Assembly: GCA_030150265.1 (NCBI GenBank)
Contig: JASLGG010000025.1
Coordinates: 1 to 64,000 of the forward strand
Direction of reading: 5' to 3'
From: Protaetiibacter sp.
GTDB lineage: Bacteria > Actinomycetota > Actinomycetes > Actinomycetales > Microbacteriaceae
DNA length: 64,000 nt
Shown here: one piece after another, positions 24,714 through 32,720 of the stretch
Position numbering within the stretch: position 1 is the first letter of the stretch
Layout: every line of letters starts with the position of its first letter
The notes under the pieces: model-generated
Told to the model about the DNA's origin: nothing
The model's database searches: none
Seen by the model: only the letters and a program-made list of their open reading frames with translations
Translations under genes and position numbers: made by a program

Positions 24714-26108
24714 GTGGGCCAGAACCTCGGACTCAACCCCCAGACGGTGCGCGACCAGTCCCGCGCCGTCGCCGGGCACCTCTCGCACCTCGAGAGCATC
24801 GCCGGCAACCTCTCCGACACGCGCCGCGCGGCGCGCAACCCCAGCTCCTGGGGGCTCGGCGAGGGCGATCGGGCGCTCGACCCCGCGTCGCAGGGGAGCG
24901 CCCTCACGGCGTACAACGACATCATGGCCGCGGTCGGCGCGGCCCGCGACCTGCTCGCACGCCTCGAGGGCGAGGCGCAGCAGCAGGAGCGCGCATCCGG
25001 CCAGGGCGGCGGCAGCAGCGTGCCGCGCCAGGGCAAGCCGGGCGGTGGCGGAGGCGGTGGCGGCGCCGGCCCGGGCACCACCGAGACGGTCTCGAGCACG
25101 CTCGTCAACACGACGACCGCCGACGGCAAGTACAAGGAGAACCACCCGGGCGTGAAGACGCCCACCGACTACGACGCGCTCGCGAAGCCGAAGGACCCGA
25201 AGGACACCAACTCGGTCTCCTTCGACGTGACCAACAAGTCGGGCGTCAAGGACGTCGACGAGGTCGTCACCGAGAACCCCGACGGCAGCAAGACGACGAC
25301 GCGCGACGAGACCTTCACCGGCACGACCACGACGACGGGCGTCAAGGTCACGGAAGACAAGGACTCCACGAAGGTCTCCACCGAGACGAGCTCGATGACG
25401 GGCGTGACCAACACGCACCGCAGCGAGACCGAGAACAACGGCACCACGACCGCCACCGAGACGGAGACGAAGGCCACGGCGGGCACGACCGTCGGCACCT
25501 CGGTCAAGACCGACAAGGACAGCGTCACCTACGCCGCCGAGGCCAAGGCGGAGGCCATCGCGAAGGCGTCCGCGTCGGCCGAGTACGACAACGGCGTGGT
25601 GTCGGGGCAGGCGAACGCATCCGCGGAGGCGAAGGCCTACGTCGAGGCGAGCGCGAGCGCCCAGTACAAGGACGACGGCACCGCGATCCTCACCGCGGGC
25701 GCCGGGGTGGGCGCCGCGGTGACCGCGACGGCGGCCGCGAGCGGCGAGTTCGGCATCCTCTCGGCGGGGGTGGACGCCAAGGCGTCGGCGCAGGCGTCGG
25801 CGCAGGCGAGCGCGACCGCCACGATCGGTCCCGAGGGCGCGAGCGCCAAGGTCGGTGCGAGCGCCATGGCGGTCGCGTCGGCGAGCGCCTCGGCCAATGT
25901 GGAGGCGATGGGCGTCAAGGGCGGCGTGACGGGCGAGGTGTATGCCGGCGCCGGCATCAAGGCCGAGGCGGACGTCTCGATCAGCGCCGACAAGATCGGG
26001 GTGAAGCTCGACCTGGGCGTGGCGCTCGGCGTCGGGGCGGGCGTATCGCTCGATCTCAGCTTCAGTCCGAAAGAATGTTGGAACGACCTGACCAAGTTGT
26101 TCTGGTGA
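24714..26108 (+). CDS. long WXG/LXG-like candidate type VII substrate with Ala/Ser-rich repeats
   Basis: 464 residues, no signal peptide. The N-terminal 95 residues are helical with a W-G turn (NPSSWGLGEGD), like WXG100/LXG export domains. Then come a Gln-rich segment, a poly-Gly linker (about 110-122), a Thr/Lys/Glu-rich region with many TTT and ETET runs (about 125-265), and an Ala/Ser-rich region (about 270-440) with repeated short strands such as KASASAEYDNG and EASASAQYKDDG and Gly/Ala stretches. Such linkers are seen before toxin tips in LXG effectors, but here only KECWNDLTKLFW follows and no toxin domain is recognised. Start GTG 24714. The small gene downstream could be its chaperone or immunity protein. 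Effector status is inference. Confidence 0.65.
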   Translation: MGQNLGLNPQTVRDQSRAVAGHLSHLESIAGNLSDTRRAARNPSSWGLGEGDRALDPASQGSALTAYNDIMAAVGAARDLLARLEGEAQQQERASGQGGGSSVPRQGKPGGGGGGGGAGPGTTETVSSTLVNTTTADGKYKENHPGVKTPTDYDALAKPKDPKDTNSVSFDVTNKSGVKDVDEVVTENPDGSKTTTRDETFTGTTTTTGVKVTEDKDSTKVSTETSSMTGVTNTHRSETENNGTTTATETETKATAGTTVGTSVKTDKDSVTYAAEAKAEAIAKASASAEYDNGVVSGQANASAEAKAYVEASASAQYKDDGTAILTAGAGVGAAVTATAAASGEFGILSAGVDAKASAQASAQASATATIGPEGASAKVGASAMAVASASASANVEAMGVKGGVTGEVYAGAGIKAEADVSISADKIGVKLDLGVALGVGAGVSLDLSFSPKECWNDLTKLFW

Positions 26109-26127
26109 GCCGAGGAGACACGAGACC

Positions 26128-26604
26128 ATGACCGCACTGAGCTTCCCCAGCAGCGACTTCCCGGCGTTCCCGGCGATCGGCATCGACATCCCCGACGACT
26201 GGCAGGGCTTCACCCTCGCGGGCGCCGTGCTCGCGGCCGCGGCCCCCGAGGTGCCGGGCGAGTTCCGCCCGAACGTCGTGGTGTCGATCACGCGCTTCGA
26301 CGCGGGCTACCAGCTCTCGACGGCGGCCGACGCCATCGCCGAGAAGTTCGCAGGGCTCGACGACGCCCACGAGATCGGCCGCGACGTCTCCACCATCGGC
26401 GGCGTCGAGTGGGCCCACATCGAGAGCACCTTCCTCGACCCGCGCGTCGGCACCCTCGTGCAGGCCGCGCACCTCGCGGTGATCACGCACGGCCCGGTCG
26501 CCGACCTCGTGCAGGTCACCGGATCGGTCACGGGCTCCCAGGCGAAGGCCGGCCTGCTCGACACCATCCGCACGATCCAGCGCAGCGCGACCGCGCGGGC
26601 GTAG
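26128..26604 (+). CDS. small LpqN/Mog1-PsbP-like protein
   Basis: 158 residues, no signal peptide or membrane segment. The pattern (GIDIPDDWQGF, FRPNVVVSITRF, VEWAHIESTF, a final helix LLDTIRTIQRS) resembles the LpqN/LpqT family, which has a Mog1/PsbP-like fold. LpqN/LpqT proteins of mycobacteria are lipoproteins; this one lacks the lipobox and should stay in the cytoplasm. RBS GAGGAGA precedes ATG 26128, 19 bp after the long substrate gene. Position directly behind a candidate effector suggests chaperone or immunity function (inference). It ends the WXG100 operon. Confidence 0.6.
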   Translation: MTALSFPSSDFPAFPAIGIDIPDDWQGFTLAGAVLAAAAPEVPGEFRPNVVVSITRFDAGYQLSTAADAIAEKFAGLDDAHEIGRDVSTIGGVEWAHIESTFLDPRVGTLVQAAHLAVITHGPVADLVQVTGSVTGSQAKAGLLDTIRTIQRSATARA

Positions 26605-26653
26605 CGGACGGCGCAGGCGGGTGGGGCGAGCCCGCCTGCCTCCCCTCCGCGCA

Positions 26654-26777
26654 TCCCGAATCAAGGACTCCAGCTCCCGAATCAAGGACTCTGGCTCCCA
26701 AATCAAGGAGCGGATGCGGCCAATCCGCCCCACGCGCCGCATCCGCCATACCAGCCACACGGACTCCTTGATTCGGG
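26654..26777. repeat. 21-bp-period repeat array with inverted partner (site 1)
   Basis: Three direct units (tcccgaatcaaggactc at 26654, the same at 26675, a variant at 26696) are spaced exactly 21 bp. An inverted copy, ggactccttgattcggg, is at 26761-26777. Between them GCGGATGCGGC (26710-26720) pairs with GCCGCATCCGC (26736-26746), so the whole can form nested stems. The same unit recurs at 50336-50500. Confidence 0.8.
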
Positions 26778-26888
26778 CGCATGAGTCCGTGAGATGGCGG
26801 GGGTGCGCACGCCACCGCCGCGACGAGCACTCAGCCGCCTCGACTACCCTCGAATCGGGCGGGCTCCGATCGGAGCGGGGGAGGACTG

Positions 26889-27563
26889 ATGGCGGACACG
26901 GACGACGACGGCTTCATCACGCTGCCGCCCGGCATCTTCGACGCGAGCACCTTCAAGCTGCCGCCGAAGCCCGAGCGCCCGGCGCCGCGTCCCGAGATCG
27001 TGTTCGTGCCGACGACGCCCGGGATGCCGCCCGTCGCGCCGCCGGAGCCCGCGGCGCCGGACCTCGCACCGGAGACGGCGATCCCTGCGGCGCCCGCTGC
27101 TGCACCCGCACCCCCGGCCCCGCCCGCCCCCACGGCATCCTTCGCCACCGCCCCGCCGATCGCGGAGGTGTCGCAGGAGACCCGCCGCGAGCCGCTCGAG
27201 TGGCTCGGCGCCGCCGCAGCGCCGTCCGCCCCGCCCGCCCCCGCCTGGACCCTCGTGCTCGCCGACGGCACCGCGGCCCCCGTGCGCGGCACGCTCCTGC
27301 TCGGCCGCAACCCCGCAGCCTTCGACGCCTGGCCCGGCGCCGAGCTGCTCGCCGTCGCCGACACCACGCAGTCCGTCTCCAAGACGCATGCCGCTTTCGA
27401 GGCCGACGGCTCGGGCCTCTGGGTGCACGACCTCGACTCCACCAACGGCGTGTGGGTGGTCGACGGCGCCAACGTCACGGAGGCGGTGCCGGGCCGCCGC
27501 GTGCGGGTGCCGGCGGGTGCATCCGTCGAGCTTGGCGACTACGTGCTGACCGTGCGCGGCTGA
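26889..27563 (+). CDS. FHA-domain protein closing the cluster
   Basis: 224 residues. The N-terminus (GFITLPPGIFDASTFKLPPKP) leads to a long Pro/Ala linker (about 40-115). The C-terminal FHA domain (about 118-222) has LLLGRNP, SVSKTHAAF (Ser-x-x-His) and LDSTNGVWV, close in sequence to the first FHA gene of the cluster (KTVSKNHALL, LNSTNGVSV). GGGGGAGG precedes ATG 26889; a -10 box TACCCT lies further upstream (about 26843), so the gene has its own promoter and a leader. The role is probably as phosphothreonine reader for the cluster kinase. Confidence 0.88.
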   Translation: MADTDDDGFITLPPGIFDASTFKLPPKPERPAPRPEIVFVPTTPGMPPVAPPEPAAPDLAPETAIPAAPAAAPAPPAPPAPTASFATAPPIAEVSQETRREPLEWLGAAAAPSAPPAPAWTLVLADGTAAPVRGTLLLGRNPAAFDAWPGAELLAVADTTQSVSKTHAAFEADGSGLWVHDLDSTNGVWVVDGANVTEAVPGRRVRVPAGASVELGDYVLTVRG

Positions 27564-27605
27564 GCGCACATCGGCGGCAGGCTGACGACTCTCCACAGCT
27601 CGGCC

Positions 27606-27640
27606 CTGTTGCCCCCGCGCGAGTGACGCCAGGGCAACAG
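27606..27640. terminator. 9-bp inverted repeat after the last FHA gene
   Basis: CTGTTGCCC (27606-27614) and GGGCAACAG (27632-27640) are perfect complements with a 17-nt loop. No T-run. Probable terminator or operator between the FHA gene and the unusual gene that follows. Confidence 0.4.
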
Positions 27641-27697
27641 GATGGAGACCCGGACTTCCGCCTTTGCACCGCTCTCACCACCCCGACAGGTTGAGTA

Positions 27698-28231
27698 TTG
27701 ATCTTCCAAGCCTGCGACCGTCTCTATGTCGACGAGTCGAAGGCGCGTGGGTACCACATCGTGGCGACGGCATCGGCGGCGGGCACGGTGCGCGCCTCCG
27801 AGAAGGCGCTTCGTGCCCTCTTGAAGCCTGGACAGCGTCGTATCCACTTCAAGAGCGAGCGTGATAGTCGACGCCGTGAGATCCTCGCCCGCATGAGCGA
27901 GCTCGACGTGCGGGTCGCGATCTGGATCGCGAACGGTCGAGCACATAAGGAGGCTCGGGATCTCTGCATGGTCGGGCTCGCGACGGAGGCCTGTCGGTCG
28001 GGTGTCGCACAGCTGATCATCGAGCGCGACGAGTCGCTGGTGCGTGCCGACCGGAGCCTCGTGGCGAGGATCGTCCGCGAGGAGGCGGCCGAGATCCGAT
28101 ACGAGCACGCGATGCCCTACGAGCATCCGCTGCTCTGGGTGAGCGATGCGGTGGCCTGGTGCTACTCGAGCGGCGGCGACTGGATTCGTCGCGCGGAGCC
28201 GTTTGTGGAGCGTCGGCTCATCCGGCTGTAG
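27698..28231 (+). CDS. hypothetical protein, possibly DUF3800-like
   Basis: 177 residues from TTG 27698 (a stop codon lies two codons upstream). The start of the domain, RLYVDESKARGYHIVATA, followed by IHFKSERDSRRREIL, VRVAIW and LIIERDESLVRADR, resembles DUF3800-type proteins with an RNase H-like fold in which early and middle acidic residues would bind metal. It ends LLWVSDAVAWCYSSGGDW. It lies alone between hairpins and is less GC-rich than its neighbours, suggesting recent acquisition. No function can be assigned; nuclease activity is a guess from the acidic pattern. Confidence 0.6.
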   Translation: MIFQACDRLYVDESKARGYHIVATASAAGTVRASEKALRALLKPGQRRIHFKSERDSRRREILARMSELDVRVAIWIANGRAHKEARDLCMVGLATEACRSGVAQLIIERDESLVRADRSLVARIVREEAAEIRYEHAMPYEHPLLWVSDAVAWCYSSGGDWIRRAEPFVERRLIRL

Positions 28232-28239
28232 AAAGGCGT

Positions 28240-28315
28240 GAACCTGGCCCGTCGTACCGTCCGGAAGACTGCCAGGTTCTGAGGGCTACTGCCCGCCGCG
28301 TGACCACTGTAGCCC
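28240..28315 (+). terminator. tandem hairpins downstream of the hypothetical gene
   Basis: GAACCTGGC (28240-28248) pairs with GCCAGGTTC (28271-28279). GGGCTAC (28283-28289) pairs with GTAGCCC (28309-28315). Two stems in series directly after the gene suggest transcription termination before the leu leader. Confidence 0.45.
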
Positions 28316-28342
28316 AAACGGCGGCGGCGCGGCACGCGATGC

Positions 28343-28348
28343 TATCCT
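28343..28348 (+). promoter_or_regulatory. -10 box of the leu leader transcript
   Basis: TATCCT followed by CGGGGG and then the ATG of the leader peptide, so the message would begin at the ATG itself. Confidence 0.6.
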
Positions 28349-28354
28349 CGGGGG

Positions 28355-28399
28355 ATGCTCGCCAGGCGCCTTCTCCTTCGTCGCCGCGACGAGGTCTAG
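28355..28399 (+). CDS. leuL: leucine-rich leader peptide of leuCD
   Basis: A 14-codon frame, M-L-A-R-R-L-L-L-R-R-R-D-E-V, with three successive Leu codons (ctt ctc ctt at 28370-28378) and four Leu in all. It starts 6 nt after a TATCCT box, so it should be translated from a leaderless message. It stops 100 bp before leuC. The end of the frame overlaps the first arm of a strong hairpin. This is the layout of an amino-acid attenuator: ribosomes short of leucyl-tRNA stall on the Leu run and change the folding downstream. Confidence 0.68.
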   Translation: MLARRLLLRRRDEV

Positions 28400-28458
28400 C
28401 CCACGGCCTCCCTCGTCGCGGAGTCCGCCCGTCTTCCGACGGCACCGTCTCCGGACGG
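28384..28458 (+). promoter_or_regulatory. attenuator-like hairpins before leuC
   Basis: CCGCGACGAGG (28384-28394, inside the leader frame) is an exact complement of CCTCGTCGCGG (28411-28421). Two small identical stems follow: CCGTC-TTCC-GACGG (429-442 of 28 kb) and CCGTC-TCCG-GACGG (445-458). Arm 28429-28433 can also pair with 28454-28458, giving alternative structures. Whether it acts on termination or on leuC translation cannot be told; there is no T-run. Confidence 0.6.
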
Positions 28459-28499
28459 CAGAGCGGCCGGCAAGCATCGATGAAGGAAGCAACACACCC

Positions 28500-29942
28500 A
28501 TGAGCACTGCGACCGCCCCCGGGCGCCCCCGCACCCTGGCCGAGAAGGTCTGGGACTCCCACGTCGTCGCCAAGGGCGAGAACGGCGAGCCCGACCTCGT
28601 CTACATCGACCTGCACCTCGTGCACGAGGTCACGAGCCCGCAGGCCTTCGACGGCCTCCGTCAGGCCGGCCGCCCCGTGCGCCGCCCCGACCTCACGATC
28701 GCCACCGAGGACCACAACACCCCCACCATCGGCATCGACAAGCCGATCGCCGACCTCACGAGCCGCACCCAGATCGAGACGCTGCGGCGCAACGCCGAGG
28801 AGTTCGGCATCCGCCTGCACTCCCTCGGCGACGTCGAGCAGGGCATCGTGCACGTGGTCGGGCCGCAGCTCGGCCTCACCATGCCGGGCATCACGGTCGT
28901 CTGCGGCGACTCGCACACGAGCACCCACGGCGCGTTCGGCGCGATGGCGTTCGGCATCGGCACCTCCGAGGTCGAGCACGTGCTCGCCACCCAGACGCTG
29001 CCGCTCAAGCCCTTCAAGACGATGGCCGTCACCGTCGAGGGCGAGCTGCGTCCCGGCGTCACCGCGAAGGACATCATCCTGGCGGTCATCGCCAAGATCG
29101 GCACCGGCGGCGGCCAGGGCTACGTGCTCGAGTACCGCGGCAGCGCCATCCGGAGCCTCTCGATGGAGGGCCGGATGACGATCTGCAACATGTCGATCGA
29201 GGCGGGCGCGCGCGCCGGCATGGTGGCACCCGACGAGACGACCTTCGCCTACGTGAAGGGCCGCCCGCACGCCCCCGAGGGCGCGGACTGGGATGCGGCC
29301 GTCGCGTACTGGAAGACCCTCCCCACCGACGAGGGCGCGGTGTTCGACGCCGAGGTCGTGCTCGACGCCGACGAGCTCGAGCCCTTCGTGACCTGGGGCA
29401 CCAACCCCGGCCAGGGCGTCTCGCTGTCGGATGCGGTGCCCGACCCCGCCGTGTTCGCCGACCACAACGAGCGCGCCGCCGCCGAGCGGGCCCTCGAGTA
29501 CATGGACCTCGCCGCCGGCACGCCCATGAAGGACATCAAGGTCGACGCGGTGTTCATGGGCTCCTGCACCAACTCCCGCATCGAGGACCTGCGCGCCTTC
29601 GCCTCCGTGGTGAAGGGCCGCAAGAAGGCCGACCACGTGCGCGTCATGGTGGTGCCGGGATCGGCGCGGGTGCGCATCGAGGCCGAGGCCGAGGGCCTCG
29701 ACAAGGTGTTCGAGGAGTTCGGCGCCGAGTGGCGCTTCGCCGGATGCTCGATGTGCCTCGGCATGAACCCCGACCAGCTGGCCCCGGGGGAGCGCTGCGC
29801 CTCCACCTCGAACCGCAACTTCGAGGGCCGCCAGGGCAAGGGCGGGCGCACGCACCTCGTGTCGCCGCTCGTCGCGGCGGCCACCGCGATCCGCGGAACG
29901 CTGTCGAGCCCGTGGGACCTGCAGACGGACGGGAGCAACTGA
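28500..29942 (+). CDS. leuC: 3-isopropylmalate dehydratase large subunit
   Basis: 480 residues. Together with LeuD it converts 2-isopropylmalate to 3-isopropylmalate in leucine synthesis, using a [4Fe-4S] cluster. Aconitase-family signatures are present: EDHNTPT, VCGDSHTSTHGAFGA, FMGSCTNSRIEDL and the cluster cysteines in CSMCLGMNPD. ATG 28500 with GAAGGAAG upstream. leuD begins 1 bp after the stop. The leader peptide and hairpins upstream suggest control by leucine supply. Confidence 0.97.
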   Translation: MSTATAPGRPRTLAEKVWDSHVVAKGENGEPDLVYIDLHLVHEVTSPQAFDGLRQAGRPVRRPDLTIATEDHNTPTIGIDKPIADLTSRTQIETLRRNAEEFGIRLHSLGDVEQGIVHVVGPQLGLTMPGITVVCGDSHTSTHGAFGAMAFGIGTSEVEHVLATQTLPLKPFKTMAVTVEGELRPGVTAKDIILAVIAKIGTGGGQGYVLEYRGSAIRSLSMEGRMTICNMSIEAGARAGMVAPDETTFAYVKGRPHAPEGADWDAAVAYWKTLPTDEGAVFDAEVVLDADELEPFVTWGTNPGQGVSLSDAVPDPAVFADHNERAAAERALEYMDLAAGTPMKDIKVDAVFMGSCTNSRIEDLRAFASVVKGRKKADHVRVMVVPGSARVRIEAEAEGLDKVFEEFGAEWRFAGCSMCLGMNPDQLAPGERCASTSNRNFEGRQGKGGRTHLVSPLVAAATAIRGTLSSPWDLQTDGSN

Positions 29943-29943
29943 G

Positions 29944-30540
29944 ATGGAGAAGATCACGACCATCGAGGGCGTCGCGGTCCCGTTCCGCCGCTCCAACGTC
30001 GACACCGACCAGATCATCCCGGCGGTGTTCCTCAAGCGCGTCACCAAGACGGGCTTCGACGACGCGCTCTTCCACTCCTGGCGGCAGGACCCCGACTTCA
30101 TCCTCAACCGGCCCGAGTACCAGGGCGCCCGCGTGCTCATCGCGGGCCCCGACTTCGGCACTGGATCGAGCCGCGAGCACGCGGTGTGGGCACTGCGCGA
30201 CTACGGCTTCCGCGCCGTCATCTCGCCGCGCTTCGCCGACATCTTCCGCGGCAACTCGGGCAAGCAGGGACTCCTCACGGGAACCGTGCCCGAGGAGGTC
30301 GTCGAGCAGCTCTGGGAGCGGCTCGAGGCGCGGCCGGGAATGAACGCCACGGTCGACCTGGTTGCCAAGACCGTGACGGTCGGCGATCTCACGGTCGCTT
30401 TCGACATCGACGATTACACTCGATGGAGATTGTTGGAAGGGCTCGACGACATCGGCCTCACACTGCGCGAGGAAGCGCGGATCACCGAGTTCGAGACCAC
30501 CCGCGAGAGCTGGCGGCCCCGTACTCTCCCTGTCCGCTAG
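29944..30540 (+). CDS. leuD: 3-isopropylmalate dehydratase small subunit
   Basis: 198 residues, the swivel subunit that completes the active site of LeuC. Typical motifs: FRRSNVDTDQIIPAVFLKR, GPDFGTGSSREHAVWAL, and RFADIFRGNSGKQGLL. ATG 29944 follows the leuC stop by 1 bp, so the two are translationally coupled. Length is normal for the bacterial enzyme. murA follows within 50 bp and may be read from the same message. Confidence 0.97.
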   Translation: MEKITTIEGVAVPFRRSNVDTDQIIPAVFLKRVTKTGFDDALFHSWRQDPDFILNRPEYQGARVLIAGPDFGTGSSREHAVWALRDYGFRAVISPRFADIFRGNSGKQGLLTGTVPEEVVEQLWERLEARPGMNATVDLVAKTVTVGDLTVAFDIDDYTRWRLLEGLDDIGLTLREEARITEFETTRESWRPRTLPVR

Positions 30541-30589
30541 CCCCACCGGGCTCCACTCGACTAGGTGGTTGAACTTGGATTCAGTCGCG

Positions 30590-31948
30590 ATGAACCTCGC
30601 GCGTGACGCCCAGAAGGCGGGTGCGCGCGTCGGCCTCACCTCCGATCGGATCGTCATCGACGGCGGCAAACCGCTCACGGGCCGCATCGAGGTGCGCGGG
30701 GCCAAGAACCTCGCCACCAAGGCGATGGTCGCGGCTCTCCTCGGCGACAGCCCGAGCCTGCTGCAGAACGTGCCCGAGATCAGCGACGTGCACGTCGTGA
30801 CGCGGATGCTCGACGCCTACGGCGTCGCGGTGTCGGAGCCGTCGCCTGGCGAGCTGCTGCTCGACCCGGCGAACGTGCTGAAGGCCCACTTCGCGCAGAT
30901 CGACGCGCTCGCGGGCTCGAGCCGCATCCCGATCCTGTTCTGCGGGCCCCTGCTGCACCGCCTGGGCGAGGCGCTCATCCCCGACCTCGGCGGATGCCGC
31001 ATCGGCGACCGGCCCATCGACTTCCACATGGATGCGCTGCGCGCGTTCGGCGCCATCGTCGACAAGAGCTACGAGGGCATCCGCATCACGGCGCCGAACG
31101 GCCTGACCGGCGCGCACATCGAGCTGCCGTACCCGAGCGTCGGCGCGACCGAGCAGGTGCTGCTCACGGGCGTGCGCGCGACGGGCGTCACCGAGCTCAA
31201 GAACGCGGCGATCGAGCCCGAGATCATGGACCTCATCGCGATCCTTCAGAAGATGGGCGCGATCATCTCGGTCGAGCCGAACCGCACCATCTTCATCGAG
31301 GGCGTCGACAGCCTGCAGGGCTACACGCACAAGGCGATCTTCGACCGCAACGAGGTGGCGAGCTGGGCGTCCGCCGCGCTCGCGACCGACGGCGACATCT
31401 TCGTCGCGGGCGCCGCGCAGCAGGAGATGATGACCTTCCTCAACGTCTTCCGCAAGGCGGGCGGCGGCTTCGACGTGCAGGAGGACGGCATCCGCTTCTT
31501 CCGCGCGGGCGAGCTGAAGCCCGTCGTCGTCGAGACGGATGTGCACCCCGGCTTCATGACCGACTGGCAGCAGCCGCTCATCGTGGCGCTCACCCAGGCG
31601 CCGGGCACCTCGATGGTGCGCGAGACCGTCTACGAGAACCGGCTCGGCTTCACGAGCGCGCTCAACCAGATGGGCGCCGACATCGTCGTGCACGAGCACG
31701 GCCTCGAGTCGCCCGACTGGCGCGTGCCGCGTCGGCCGCTCGAGCAGGTCGCGGTCATCACCGGGCCCACGCCGTTGCACGGCGCCGACGTCAACGTGCC
31801 CGACCTGCGCGGCGGCTTCAGCTACCTCATCGCGGCGCTCACGGCCGAGGGGCGCTCGACGGTGTCGAACGTCGGCATCATCGCGCGCGGCTACGAGCGC
31901 TTCGTCGAGAAGCTCGGACAGCTCGGCGCCGAGTTCACGCTCGCCTGA
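30590..31948 (+). CDS. murA: UDP-N-acetylglucosamine 1-carboxyvinyltransferase
   Basis: 452 residues from ATG 30590. MurA transfers enolpyruvate from PEP to UDP-GlcNAc, the first committed step of peptidoglycan synthesis. Signatures: GGKPLTGRIEVRGAKN, the RATG-like repeats of the EPSP-synthase fold, and LRGGFSYLIAALTAEG near the end. The position of the PEP-binding Cys in the CR/GxxS loop reads LGGCRIGDRPID, so the fosfomycin-target Cys appears present. The start is not certain: TTG 30569 and TTG 30575 are in frame upstream, and no good RBS is seen for any. plsC starts 14 bp downstream. Confidence 0.93.
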   Translation: MNLARDAQKAGARVGLTSDRIVIDGGKPLTGRIEVRGAKNLATKAMVAALLGDSPSLLQNVPEISDVHVVTRMLDAYGVAVSEPSPGELLLDPANVLKAHFAQIDALAGSSRIPILFCGPLLHRLGEALIPDLGGCRIGDRPIDFHMDALRAFGAIVDKSYEGIRITAPNGLTGAHIELPYPSVGATEQVLLTGVRATGVTELKNAAIEPEIMDLIAILQKMGAIISVEPNRTIFIEGVDSLQGYTHKAIFDRNEVASWASAALATDGDIFVAGAAQQEMMTFLNVFRKAGGGFDVQEDGIRFFRAGELKPVVVETDVHPGFMTDWQQPLIVALTQAPGTSMVRETVYENRLGFTSALNQMGADIVVHEHGLESPDWRVPRRPLEQVAVITGPTPLHGADVNVPDLRGGFSYLIAALTAEGRSTVSNVGIIARGYERFVEKLGQLGAEFTLA

Positions 31949-31961
31949 TGGACGCCGTCTG

Positions 31962-32720
31962 ATGGGCAGGGCCGGGCGCCCGCGACGCCGCAGCGAGAAG
32001 ACCCTCGGCTGGCGGATCGTCGCGGGGATCGCGATCCCGTTCCTGCTCTTCCTGGCGCGCTACCGCATCCGGAACCCCGAGCGGCTGCCCGCCGAGGGCG
32101 CCTTCGTGCTGGCCCCGAACCACTACTCGAACCTCGACCCGGTGACCACCGGCTACCTGGTGTGGAAGCTCGGCCGGGTGCCGCGGTTCCTCGCCAAGGC
32201 GAGCCTCTTCAAGGTTCCGGTGCTCGGCGCGATCCTGCGCGGGACGGGCCAGATCCCGGTGGAGCGGCAGGGTTCGGGCCACAGCCGCCGGCCGCTCGCG
32301 GCCGCCGCCGACCTCGTCGAGCACGGCCTCGCCGTGATCGTCTACCCCGAGGGCACGCTCACGCGCGAGCCGGACCTCTGGCCGATGCGCGGCAAGTCGG
32401 GCGCGGTGCGGATGGCGCTCGAGCACGACGTGCCGCTCATCCCGATGGCGCACTGGGGCGTGCAGCAGATCCTGCCGCGCTACTCCAAGAAGCTCAGCTT
32501 CTTCCCGCGCAAGACCGTCGACGCGATCATCGGGGAGCCCGTCGACCTCTCCCGCTGGCGCGGCAAGCCGCTCGACGGCCCGCTGCTCGCCGAGGCGACG
32601 GATGCGGTGATGGCCGACATCACGCGCCTGCTCGAGGAGTTGCGCGGCGAGAAGGCCCCGCTCGAGCGCTGGGACCCCACGGCGCACGGTCAGGCCGAGA
32701 CGGGCCGCTTCTCCTCCTGA
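31962..32720 (+). CDS. plsC: 1-acyl-sn-glycerol-3-phosphate acyltransferase
   Basis: 252 residues. PlsC acylates lysophosphatidate to phosphatidate. The HX4D catalytic motif is NHYSNLD; the acceptor motif is YPEGTLTRE, and a hydrophobic N-terminal helix (WRIVAGIAIPFLLFLA) would attach it to the inner face of the membrane. ATG 31962 lies 14 bp after murA. The gene is convergent with the EI24-like gene, and the two coding ends overlap by 31 bp. Substrate range is not evident. Confidence 0.92.
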   Translation: MGRAGRPRRRSEKTLGWRIVAGIAIPFLLFLARYRIRNPERLPAEGAFVLAPNHYSNLDPVTTGYLVWKLGRVPRFLAKASLFKVPVLGAILRGTGQIPVERQGSGHSRRPLAAAADLVEHGLAVIVYPEGTLTREPDLWPMRGKSGAVRMALEHDVPLIPMAHWGVQQILPRYSKKLSFFPRKTVDAIIGEPVDLSRWRGKPLDGPLLAEATDAVMADITRLLEELRGEKAPLERWDPTAHGQAETGRFSS

